Of a stretch of 5,026 bases of DNA, positions 1 to 5,026 are shown piece after piece. The stretch comes from Limnoglobus sp. (GTDB lineage: Bacteria; Planctomycetota; Planctomycetia; Gemmatales; Gemmataceae). The first letter of the stretch is position 1, and each line of letters starts with the position of its first letter. The stretch lies in the NCBI GenBank assembly GCA_025353985.1, contig JANXNT010000038.1:1-5026 (forward strand), read 5' to 3'. Both the position numbers and the translations under genes were made by a program. The notes beneath the pieces are model-generated. The model was not told the origin of the DNA. It did not search any database and saw only the letters and a list, made by a program, of their open reading frames with translations.

Positions 1-704
1 GGAATGAAACTGATCGTGGCATACCCGCCGCCACTGAACGCGAACGGTTTCTCGCGCGGAAACGCATTCATGAATCGTACGTCGAACGCCCACGCGGGGT
101 TACTGTTTTTGTCCCAGTGTTTCCCAAAACCCGACGGGTGATGATCCCAGTCCATCGGCACGCCGACCGCCGGGAAATCGAAATCGTCTGGCGGCGCAGG
201 GTAGGCCGCGAACAGCGCCCAATACCCGACGAGGATAATCGCGAGCGACAGATACCGTACGAGTGGCTTCGCCAATGCGATTGCGAACAGGAAGCCGTAG
301 CCGAGGCCGATCTGGGTGAGCGTGTCGTCGAAGGTGAAATTCGTTTGCGATTTGCCAACCGAACGCAGGAAGATGCCGAGCACAATCAGTATCAGCGCAC
401 GCAGCCCCGCATGGAGCATCATCCGCGTTTGCGACTGCCCGCGTGCCAGTCGATTCGCCAACGAGAACGGCAATGCCACGCCCACCAGGAACGTAAACGA
501 TGGCTGAATGAGATCGTGCAGCGAACACCCACGCCATTCGACGTGATCTTGATGGAACGCAAGAAACTCCCAAAACGCACTCGCAGGGAACGCCTTCGCC
601 ATGCTCGCAAAGTGCAACACCTCCGCCATCATCAGCAGCATGACAAACCCGCGATACGCATCGATCGACGTCAACCGAGACGGCGGCGAATTCGATACAG
701 CCAT
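1..704 (-). CDS. DUF5009/HGSNAT-type membrane acyltransferase, N-terminal part (3' truncated by window edge)
   Basis: Open from an ATG at 704 to the left edge, giving 234 codons plus two bases. The start is well fixed: upstream the frame meets a TAA at 750-752 with no ATG, GTG or TTG between, and the conserved motif follows directly. Residues 10-19 read RLTSIDAYRG, the N-terminal motif of the family related to heparan-alpha-glucosaminide N-acetyltransferase. Residues 58-84 hold WRGCSLHDLIQPSFTFLVG, also typical. Likely membrane segments are at about 14-32, 66-84, 97-115, 132-148 and 150-168, followed by a hydrophilic loop rich in His, Asp and Trp (about 171-215). Known relatives are multi-pass inner-membrane proteins; the eukaryotic enzyme moves an acetyl group from acetyl-CoA across the membrane to a terminal glucosamine. 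The substrate of planctomycete members is not known to me. The ribosome site is weak (GGGATGAC). A palindromic repeat lies 71 bases upstream of the start. Family call confident; exact function not. Confidence 0.88.
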   Translation of the reverse strand, partial: MAVSNSPPSRLTSIDAYRGFVMLLMMAEVLHFASMAKAFPASAFWEFLAFHQDHVEWRGCSLHDLIQPSFTFLVGVALPFSLANRLARGQSQTRMMLHAGLRALILIVLGIFLRSVGKSQTNFTFDDTLTQIGLGYGFLFAIALAKPLVRYLSLAIILVGYWALFAAYPAPPDDFDFPAVGVPMDWDHHPSGFGKHWDKNSNPAWAFDVRFMNAFPREKPFAFSGGGYATISFI

Positions 705-774
705 AGCGATGTCATCCCAACAAGTGGCAATTGCGATCCGAAGTTGATGTTATCGAATTGAAGAGCTTCTCCCC

Positions 775-903
775 GTTTAGCTGCGCCGCGAAGGCTTTGC
801 GTAGCGAAGCGCGTGCGCGTCACGCATCACCGATAATGCGTGACGTCCACGCGCTCCGCTACGAAGACTCCGCGTCGCGGCGAATTGTGCGCCGCGGCTA
901 AAC
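775..903. repeat. Palindromic repeat, copy 1 (core 778-886)
   Basis: The 109-bp core at 778-886 matches copy 2 (1201-1308) with seven substitutions and one single-base gap. It folds into a long imperfect hairpin: left arm about 784-827, loop about 828-835, right arm about 836-882. The apical stem is perfect over GCGTCACGCAT-type sequence, and both arms contain CGTAGCG and CGCGT. This copy has a further outer layer: GTTTAGC at 775-781 is an exact inverted match to GCTAAAC at 897-903, followed inward by GCCGCG-rich sequence on both sides. It encodes nothing obvious, although the stop codon of the small minus-strand ORF falls at its loop. It sits 71 bases upstream of the acyltransferase start. 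It could be a MITE, a REP/BIME-like unit or an RNA-level hairpin; no transposase is present in the window. Confidence 0.9.
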
Positions 904-1129
904 GAACTCGCAAGGCTGCAATGCCTCGGAGTACTTCGGCACGATTCTTGGCCAAGCACAACCATTTGGGCATGTCGGGCCGACGCGACCAACACTGAAT
1001 TCGTGCACATTTTTGGCACACGGGGCAAACGACCAGCCAACGCCCTCGCTGATGCGGCGCGGTATCTCCAATCGGAACCCGCACGGTTCGCGGCTGGTAG
1101 TCCCAGCGATGCCGAAAGCGTTCTGCCAC
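827..1129 (-). CDS. Possible small cysteine-rich (zinc-ribbon-like) protein between the repeats
   Basis: A 100-residue frame begins at GTG 1129, which has AGAGGG (1142-1137) seven bases upstream, a reasonable ribosome site. Residues about 28-47 read GRGRWLVVCPVC-like sequence: seen directly are RGRWLVVCPVCQKCARIQCW, a CxxCxxC cluster between tryptophans, which resembles short planctomycete zinc-ribbon proteins I recall. The second CxxC expected of a full ribbon is missing; only WLCLAK follows. The frame is open further upstream, to a GTG at 1246 inside repeat copy 2, and that extension contains another CxxC (CAAC), which could supply the missing knuckle. The last 20 or so residues are encoded by repeat copy 1 and the TGA falls at its loop, so the 3' end may be a product of repeat insertion. 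A competing 95-residue ATG frame (898-1185) overlaps it and shows no recognisable motif. This may be a real small gene, a decayed one, or chance. Confidence 0.33.
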   Translation of the reverse strand: MAERFRHRWDYQPRTVRVPIGDTAPHQRGRWLVVCPVCQKCARIQCWSRRPDMPKWLCLAKNRAEVLRGIAALRVRLAAAHNSPRRGVFVAERVDVTHYR

Positions 1130-1196
1130 CCGATCACCCTCTGAACAGGCCGCACAAAGTGCCAGAAGTCCGAAAGCACTTGCATCAGATGATTTT

Positions 1197-1309
1197 GAAT
1201 TAGCCGCGACGCGAAGGCTTTGCGAAGCGGAGCGCGTGCGCGTCACGCATCACTGATAATCGTGAAGTCCACGCGGTCCGCTACGAAGACTCCGCGTCGC
1301 GGCGAATTC
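1197..1309. repeat. Palindromic repeat, copy 2 (core 1201-1308)
   Basis: Second copy of the palindrome, in the same orientation as copy 1 and offset from it by 423 bases. Its ends form a clean inverted pair: GAATTAGCCGCGACGCG at 1197-1213 against the complement of CGCGTCGCGGCGAATTC at 1293-1309, with 16 of 17 positions matching. The apical stem is less perfect than in copy 1 because of a base change and a one-base deletion near 1260. It lacks the outer GTTTAGC/GCTAAAC layer of copy 1. It lies about 50 bases downstream of the stop codon of the winged-helix gene, so in the transcript of that unit it would form a strong 3' hairpin; whether it terminates transcription is unknown, as no U-tract follows it. 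Confidence 0.9.
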
Positions 1310-1358
1310 CCACGGCACCCTATACCGTACACTTGCCGGGCTGTTGCAAAAACGCCGT

Positions 1359-1757
1359 TCACTTTCGCTTCTTCAACATCGCGCAGTAACTAACATACGC
1401 GGCTAAGACATCCGAATCCGATACAGTGAACGTTGCGGACGGAAGCGGCTCAAGGCCCGTTTTTTTGAGCCATTTCAGACACTTGTCAACATTGCTAAAC
1501 AGGCCACCTCTCCCCTCAAGAGCCTTCCTCACTGCACGCGTCCGGTTTCGAGCCAACAGATACCGGTCATTCTTCACCTGGACGATGCCGCAATCAACGA
1601 GCCGGGAGAAAGCCCGCGATAGCTCTCCGGCCGTTGGGATCGCATGTTCGATCACGTCGGCGGCAGAAATGATCTCGGCGAGCGTCGCACCGCCCCTTTT
1701 GTGTACGAATGACGTAGCCGTGAGGATCCAGGCATCATTCCACGTCCATTGCGACAT
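1359..1757 (-). CDS. Putative winged-helix-like small protein, function unknown
   Basis: 132 residues from ATG 1757 to TGA at 1359. The frame is open upstream to 1814, but that extension overlaps the end of the upstream gene and the sequence typical of the protein begins at MSQWTWNDAW, so 1757 is preferred. Residues 4-19 (a helix), 23-33 (ATLAEIISAAD), 42-58 (an amphipathic helix ending in CGI) and 59-69 (VQVKNDRYLLA, a likely wing) match the helix-helix-helix-strand-strand order of a winged-helix domain. A basic stretch follows (RNRTRAVRKAL, 70-80), then WLKK and a C-terminal helix ending in KKRK. I recall similar uncharacterised proteins with a TWNDAW start in Gemmata-like genomes, but cannot name a family. 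It follows the small membrane protein gene by 13 bases, so the two are probably one operon. DNA binding is an inference from predicted fold alone; a protein-protein role is equally possible. Confidence 0.78.
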   Translation of the reverse strand: MSQWTWNDAWILTATSFVHKRGGATLAEIISAADVIEHAIPTAGELSRAFSRLVDCGIVQVKNDRYLLARNRTRAVRKALEGRGGLFSNVDKCLKWLKKTGLEPLPSATFTVSDSDVLAAYVSYCAMLKKRK

Positions 1758-1770
1758 AGCACGCTCGCTA

Positions 1771-1962
1771 CTACGGTTTGCGACCGTACTTACGGGCCTT
1801 CGCTTCGTCCTCACGCCGGAGATCCCGGCGGACTTTGAGGACGAACAGCCCCACCCCGACGAAGATCACCGCCAGTACGGTTACCAACCCCAGGGCGACC
1901 GGGTCGCCATCGGACAAGTCCTCGAAAAACCGGCTGATCGCATGACCACGATTTCTAGGCAC
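1771..1962 (-). CDS. Small single-pass membrane protein, 63 residues
   Basis: GTG start at 1962 with AGAGGA at 1974-1969, six bases upstream: the best Shine-Dalgarno site in the window. A TTG at 1989 would add nine residues but has no such site. Residues 21-42 (PVALGLVTVLAVIFVGVGLFVL) form one strong membrane segment, preceded by a short acidic stretch (FFEDLSDGD) and followed by a highly charged tail, KVRRDLRREDEAKARKYGRKP, residues 43-63. The basic tail suggests that the C-terminus is cytoplasmic. No signal peptidase site or lipobox is seen. The stop codon is 13 bases upstream of the start of the winged-helix-like gene, so the two are likely made together. I do not recognise a family. The compact layout suggests that the tail or the partner acts at the membrane, but this is inference. 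A 140-residue overlapping frame (1881-2303, TTG start) is less credible. Confidence 0.68.
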   Translation of the reverse strand: MPRNRGHAISRFFEDLSDGDPVALGLVTVLAVIFVGVGLFVLKVRRDLRREDEAKARKYGRKP

Positions 1963-1968
1963 GATCCG

Positions 1969-1974
1969 TCCTCT
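1969..1974 (-). promoter_or_regulatory. Ribosome binding site deciding the GTG start of the small membrane protein
   Basis: Reads AGAGGA on the minus strand, with a six-base spacer to GTG at 1962. It lies inside the alternative TTG-initiated frame (1989), so it favours the shorter 63-residue product. Confidence 0.65.
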
Positions 1975-2137
1975 GATTCCGAACGCCAAAACTTAGTTGC
2001 CGGGGCGCGACGGTTGTATTCGATGTTACAACGAATGATGATCCCGGTCAAATACGCGGTCCATCCACGCGATTTCGCGAAGTCAATAAGTTTTAGACGA
2101 TTTGACGTAAGTCGGAATTCGTATCTTGCACGGACGT

Positions 2138-2179
2138 ACTCAAAAGTGTCTCCAAATGACTCAAAAGTGCGCGCAAATG
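2138..2179. repeat. Tandem pair of 21-bp direct repeats
   Basis: Two adjacent copies, 2138-2158 and 2159-2179, each ACTCAAAAGTG + five variable bases + AAATG; 17 of 21 positions are identical and all differences fall in the five-base centre. A weaker third copy may follow at 2180-2202 (ACATAGAAAAG then GCGCGCA). The repeat length equals two turns of B-DNA, so equivalent bases face the same side, as expected for a pair of protein-binding sites. The ACT-CAAA-AGT part has three-base inverted ends. The copies lie 176 to 217 bases upstream of the GTG at 1962. Confidence 0.6.
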
Positions 2180-2433
2180 ACATAGAAAAGGCGCGCACGG
2201 TCGATTTTAGGTCGCATAGTGACGCAAAAAGGTCGGTACTTCCGGCGAGTGTCGCAAGAAAAGCATTTGGCGTAACCCACGGCAAGAGTGCGAGATACGG
2301 CAAAAACGCCCGAAACCGATAAGCGATTCGCGATCAAAAAAGGGGCTTATTGAGACGAAAAAACACGAAAAACACGGTTTTGGAACTTTCGCAATTCGGA
2401 CTTACGTCGATTCCGGCGAGGATCCGTAACGAG

Positions 2434-3537
2434 TTACGACCGTTTCCACCACCCGAGCGCGAAGAAGGCGGCGCTCGCGATCAGGAAGCCGGCGGCACGG
2501 TCCTGACGTTGCGGTAGGCGGTCGTCTTCCACGTCTTTCGTGGGGTTCGGTTCGATGTGGATGCGGAACCAGTTGCCGAGTGAAATCGGCTCCTGCCTCG
2601 CCGGGTAGTACGTGCCTTTGGCGTCGTCGGCGATTGCTTTTGCCGTCGTTTCGTGCAGTTTCGTTTGTACCGGCGTCGGGATGCCATCGGCGCTGGTGGC
2701 TTCGAGGAGTTCGCCGTTCGTTCGCAGTAATGGCGACTCGCGGGCCGGGTCGCCGATGCCAATCACGTGTACGGGGATGCCCATTTTGCGGGCGGCGTTC
2801 GTGCCGAGCGCCCACTCGCGATCGTCGGCCGGGTCGTCGGCATCGGTCAGTAACACGATGTCCTGATAGCCGGGAAAGCGCGGATCTTGCGCCTCGGTGG
2901 CGGCGGCGAGGGCGGCCCCGATTCGCGTACCGGAGATCGCATCATCGGTGGGGCGAATCTCGGCGGGCGGGGCGCGGGCATCGAGTTCTTCGAGCCGCAT
3001 ATTGAGGTGGTCGTAATCGGTTGTCAGCGGCACGATGAGCTTCGGGCGTGCGGCGAATACCACGATCCCTACGCGGTGCCCGCCCTTCTTTCGCAGCGTG
3101 GCGATCAGGTCTTTCGCGCCCGCCACGGCGGCCTCCCAGCGCGGCACCGGCTTCGGCCCCGTTACATCATCTGCCCACATGCTTCGGCTAAAATCGAGCA
3201 CCAACACCAAGTCGCGGCCGACCGCCACGCCCTGATTTTCGCCGATGCCCCAACGCGGCCCGGCCATGCCCACCGTCAGGCATAGCCACGCGAACATCAT
3301 CGCGACGATGCCCCAGAAACGCCGCGGATTCGGTTCGGTTTGGAGTGTGGCCACGGTGGCCGGTTTGCCGAGCGCCGACACCCGCCGGCGGTGTCGCCAC
3401 GCCGCAAACCACGAGAGAAGGGGAAGTACAACGGGCACGAGCGACAGCCAGAACAGCGACGGCCTGGCAAATCGCACGCCCTTCAGAAAGTCCTTCCCGT
3501 CGGCGAAGAAGGCTTGAAAACCAGATGGGAAATCCAT
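2434..3537 (-). CDS. Membrane-anchored VWA-domain protein, BatA/BatB type
   Basis: 367 residues from ATG 3537 to TAA at 2434, the usual length for BatA/BatB. Membrane segments are at about 27-46 and 74-93, then a von Willebrand A domain at about 108-310, then a third segment at about 348-364, the standard Bat architecture with the domain in the periplasm. The metal-ion site (MIDAS) looks complete: DFSRS at 115-119 (DxSxS), Thr204 in GTRIGAAL, and Asp232 in LLTDADD. HRVGIVVFAARPKLIVPLT (154-172) matches the core strands and PLT motif. Bat proteins usually work with a MoxR ATPase, and roles in envelope stress tolerance or chaperoning have been proposed; the partner here is unknown. It begins nine bases after the stop of the upstream large envelope protein, so the two are co-transcribed. 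The start is supported by AAGG at 3548-3545. No MoxR, DUF58 or second VWA gene follows; the next sequence is a long spacer. Confidence 0.93.
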   Translation of the reverse strand: MDFPSGFQAFFADGKDFLKGVRFARPSLFWLSLVPVVLPLLSWFAAWRHRRRVSALGKPATVATLQTEPNPRRFWGIVAMMFAWLCLTVGMAGPRWGIGENQGVAVGRDLVLVLDFSRSMWADDVTGPKPVPRWEAAVAGAKDLIATLRKKGGHRVGIVVFAARPKLIVPLTTDYDHLNMRLEELDARAPPAEIRPTDDAISGTRIGAALAAATEAQDPRFPGYQDIVLLTDADDPADDREWALGTNAARKMGIPVHVIGIGDPARESPLLRTNGELLEATSADGIPTPVQTKLHETTAKAIADDAKGTYYPARQEPISLGNWFRIHIEPNPTKDVEDDRLPQRQDRAAGFLIASAAFFALGWWKRS

Positions 3538-3544
3538 CGGTACG

Positions 3545-3548
3545 CCTT
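3545..3548 (-). promoter_or_regulatory. Shine-Dalgarno-like AAGG overlapping the upstream stop codon
   Basis: The upstream gene ends in TAA (3549-3547), and the two As plus the following GG make AAGG, seven bases before ATG 3537. Overlap of a stop codon with the next ribosome site is typical of translational coupling. Confidence 0.55.
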
Positions 3549-5026
3549 ATCGCGGGTAGATCCGCCCGAAGTAAGGCACCACGCCTTGGTAGTTCGCGTT
3601 GCCGACATCGAAGTTCGGCTGCGCACCGGGATTCGCAAGTGTCGCGTTGCTGATCGATGTCCCCGCTGGTATTGCGACCGCGGGTACGGCGGTCAGTGTC
3701 ACCGTTGCGATACCGGTATTCGAGTCGAAAATCTCATTCGGGTCGATCGTCGAATTGCCATTGATGTCGAAGCCAATCGCAGACACCGTTACCAATTGCG
3801 CGTTCGCTCCCGTTCCGACGATCAATTTCGTACCAGCTTGGATTTCGCCGACTCGACCCTCGTAGTTGACGAAAATCTTCGTGGCATTATTTCCGTTTGC
3901 ACGGAACTGTACCGTTGCCGATCCCGCTGCGGGTGCTGGATTGCTTACCGCCGTCTCGCTCATCCACATGTCTTTGACTTGCGTGGGTGCGCCGGGAGGA
4001 ATCGCGTTTGCGTCGACGCCGAGCATCGAACGATCCACGACGGCACAGAACTTCGCACGCATGTCGCCGGGGATTTCGTCGAAGACTTCCTTACCGAGCA
4101 CGACGGGGTTCCCCGTGCCAATTGGCAGAGTCGTGTTCCGCACTTCGAAGTAACCGATGGTCATCACCACCATGTAGGTATCGGTAGTGGTCGTGAAGTT
4201 GTTCTGAATCTTGCGTAGCATCTCGGCTTTCTCGTACGGATGCGTCCCGGCGGTGAATATGGCAGGCGTACCTACGGTCGCACCGTCGCGGAGAATCGTA
4301 TCGGCGATGCTGCTACCGTTCGGTAACAACCCACCGGGTGCAAACGTGGCCGTGCCGAGCGATTTGATCGGACGATCCGACCCACGGACGACACCGCCTG
4401 CATCGGTATACGTGGCACCCACTTCATCGAACGTTGGACCAACCAGCTGCAAATCTTTCGTACGTGTCGATGCGAGATAACCGGCGTTCGTCGTGTCGCT
4501 AATGTTGTTTGTAAAAAGCCTCTGCCAAAGATTATCCGTGTCGGTCCCCGCAGCAGGCCCCGTAAACTTGTTCGCGGCGTTCTGATCGAGTAACGCATCG
4601 AACACTTTCCGATCCCAAATCATGTTCGCGTTCATCTTGCCCGGCGTCCGCCCGCCCGTCGCCACGCCGTTCATCCACGTTTTGACGGTGAGTAGCTCGA
4701 GCGCACGATGGAGGGGCACGGTCGCCGACGTCCACTGCGCAACATGCTGACTGCTGTTCGCGGCCGGTACTGGGGCCATTGCGGGGGCAGTCCCATTCAT
4801 AAAGTTGTAAGTCAGCTCGTGTGGCTTCCCGCCAGCCATGTGTAACAGTTCCATTTGGTTGACGAGCGGTCGATCGAGGTGCGTCATCCAGTTCACCGGC
4901 GTCAGGAACTGCTCGTTGTGGTCGAAGAAGTTGAACTTCTGACCGTCCGGCGTGAGGCTCGCGTAGGTAGCCGTCTGGAGCGTCGAGTAGTTCGACGTAT
5001 CGACGGGACCGGGCGTGCGGTAGGCA
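3547..5026 (-). CDS. C-terminal part of a large, probably exported planctomycete envelope protein (5' truncated)
   Basis: The frame is open from the right edge (first full codon at 5025) to TAA at 3547, giving 492 residues; a GTG at 4896 lies inside the frame and is not the true start. Blocks that look conserved are FDHNEQFLTPVNWMTHLDRP (about 34-53 of the visible part), LHRALELLTVKTW (about 105-117), LRKIQNNFTTTTDTYMVVM next to TIGYFEV (about 270-295) and MRAKFCAVVDRSM (about 322-334). The block of the type 'L..I.N..TT.....V..T.GYFEV' followed by a distant '..R....VDRS' is one I recall from large planctomycete proteins of unknown function, distantly like pilin-cassette proteins of Verrucomicrobia; this is memory, not a search. 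The last 120 residues are Gly/Ala/Thr/Val/Asn-rich and likely beta-structured, with an EF-hand-like loop at 420-431. The composition suits a secreted or surface protein, but the signal or pilin-like N-terminus is outside the window. The gene is followed directly by the VWA gene. Confidence 0.85.
   Translation of the reverse strand, partial: AYRTPGPVDTSNYSTLQTATYASLTPDGQKFNFFDHNEQFLTPVNWMTHLDRPLVNQMELLHMAGGKPHELTYNFMNGTAPAMAPVPAANSSQHVAQWTSATVPLHRALELLTVKTWMNGVATGGRTPGKMNANMIWDRKVFDALLDQNAANKFTGPAAGTDTDNLWQRLFTNNISDTTNAGYLASTRTKDLQLVGPTFDEVGATYTDAGGVVRGSDRPIKSLGTATFAPGGLLPNGSSIADTILRDGATVGTPAIFTAGTHPYEKAEMLRKIQNNFTTTTDTYMVVMTIGYFEVRNTTLPIGTGNPVVLGKEVFDEIPGDMRAKFCAVVDRSMLGVDANAIPPGAPTQVKDMWMSETAVSNPAPAAGSATVQFRANGNNATKIFVNYEGRVGEIQAGTKLIVGTGANAQLVTVSAIGFDINGNSTIDPNEIFDSNTGIATVTLTAVPAVAIPAGTSISNATLANPGAQPNFDVGNANYQGVVPYFGRIYPR

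Larger units (their letters stand above)
1963..2433. other. Gene-free A-rich spacer of about 470 bases
   Basis: Lies downstream of the VWA gene and upstream of the two-gene membrane/winged-helix unit. It should hold the 3' end of one transcript and the promoter of the next. Open frames cross it on both strands (plus 1426-2322; minus 1881-2303), but neither has a recognisable motif, a good ribosome site or codon use like the confident genes. From about 2138 to 2375 the plus strand is A-rich, with nine runs of four or more A. No hairpin followed by a T-run suitable for an intrinsic terminator was found in the minus direction after 2434, and no strong sigma70-type promoter pair could be assigned. 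It contains the 21-bp repeats described separately. Confidence 0.6.

Noticed and set aside
117..761. 214-codon plus-strand frame rich in Arg, Gln and His
   Set aside because: It is exactly antisense to the acyltransferase, whose family motifs are unmistakable; the odd composition is typical of a shadow frame.
1003..1203. 66-codon plus-strand frame with GTG start between the repeats
   Set aside because: No ribosome site or motif is seen, and it is antisense to the more protein-like cysteine-rich frame.
1338..1350. GGGCTGTTGCAAA, resembling IS6-family terminal inverted repeats (core CTGTTGCAAA)
   Set aside because: Only one end is present, there is no partner end or transposase in the window, and a ten-base match can be chance. 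It may be a scar but cannot be called an IS.
1881..2303. 140-codon minus-strand frame with TTG start
   Set aside because: It overlaps the better-supported small membrane protein, lacks a ribosome site and crosses the A-rich repeat region; its SFARTFESFGDTFE repeat simply reflects the 21-bp DNA repeat.
1426..2322. 298-codon open frame on the plus strand
   Set aside because: It runs antisense to both genes of the two-gene unit and across the spacer, has no recognisable domain, and its composition reads as a mirror of the opposite strand.
2319..2350. ATAAGC...GCTTAT inverted pair enclosing an A-run
   Set aside because: A six-base AT-rich stem with a 20-base loop is too weak to act as a terminator.
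2426..2437. GTAACGAGTTAC perfect palindrome over the VWA stop codon
   Set aside because: The stem is five base pairs with a two-base loop and no T-run follows, so it is neither a credible terminator nor a clear operator.
3340..4218. 292-codon plus-strand frame
   Set aside because: It lies antisense across the VWA gene and the envelope protein gene, is rich in Arg, Cys and His, and shows no domain.

Overview
This 5,026-base window looks like chromosomal DNA of a planctomycete, most likely from the Gemmata group (Gemmataceae). The indications are GC-rich coding sequence, long gene-poor spacers, a DUF5009/HGSNAT-type membrane acyltransferase, and a large envelope protein whose C-terminal half carries a motif set I associate with planctomycetes. 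The lineage is an inference from family recognition; nothing in the window proves it. Every gene I can support is on the minus strand, so the window is described here from its right end, in the direction of transcription.

Right part (5026 to 2434): the last 492 codons of a large, probably exported protein run in from beyond the window and end at 3547. Nine bases later a 367-residue membrane-anchored von Willebrand A protein of the BatA/BatB type begins, with its Shine-Dalgarno-like sequence overlapping the upstream stop codon. The two genes are almost certainly co-transcribed and probably translationally coupled. No MoxR ATPase or second Bat gene is visible.

Middle (2433 to 1359): a spacer of about 470 bases has no convincing gene. 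It is A-rich on the plus strand and contains a tandem pair of 21-bp repeats and a series of A-tracts that look helically phased. It lies upstream of a tight two-gene unit: a 63-residue single-pass membrane protein (GTG start with a good AGAGGA ribosome site), then a 132-residue protein that looks like a winged-helix protein, 13 bases downstream.

Left part (1358 to 1): two copies of a palindromic repeat of about 109 bp (101 of 109 aligned positions identical, same orientation) bracket about 310 bases. Between them is a possible small cysteine-rich, zinc-ribbon-like ORF whose 3' end runs into the left repeat copy. The repeat pair separates the winged-helix gene from a membrane acyltransferase gene, which starts at 704 and leaves the window through its left edge.

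No rRNA, tRNA, CRISPR array, complete insertion sequence or convincing intrinsic terminator was found. The most unusual parts are the palindromic repeat pair with its enclosed ORF, and the phased A-tract spacer with its 21-bp direct repeats.
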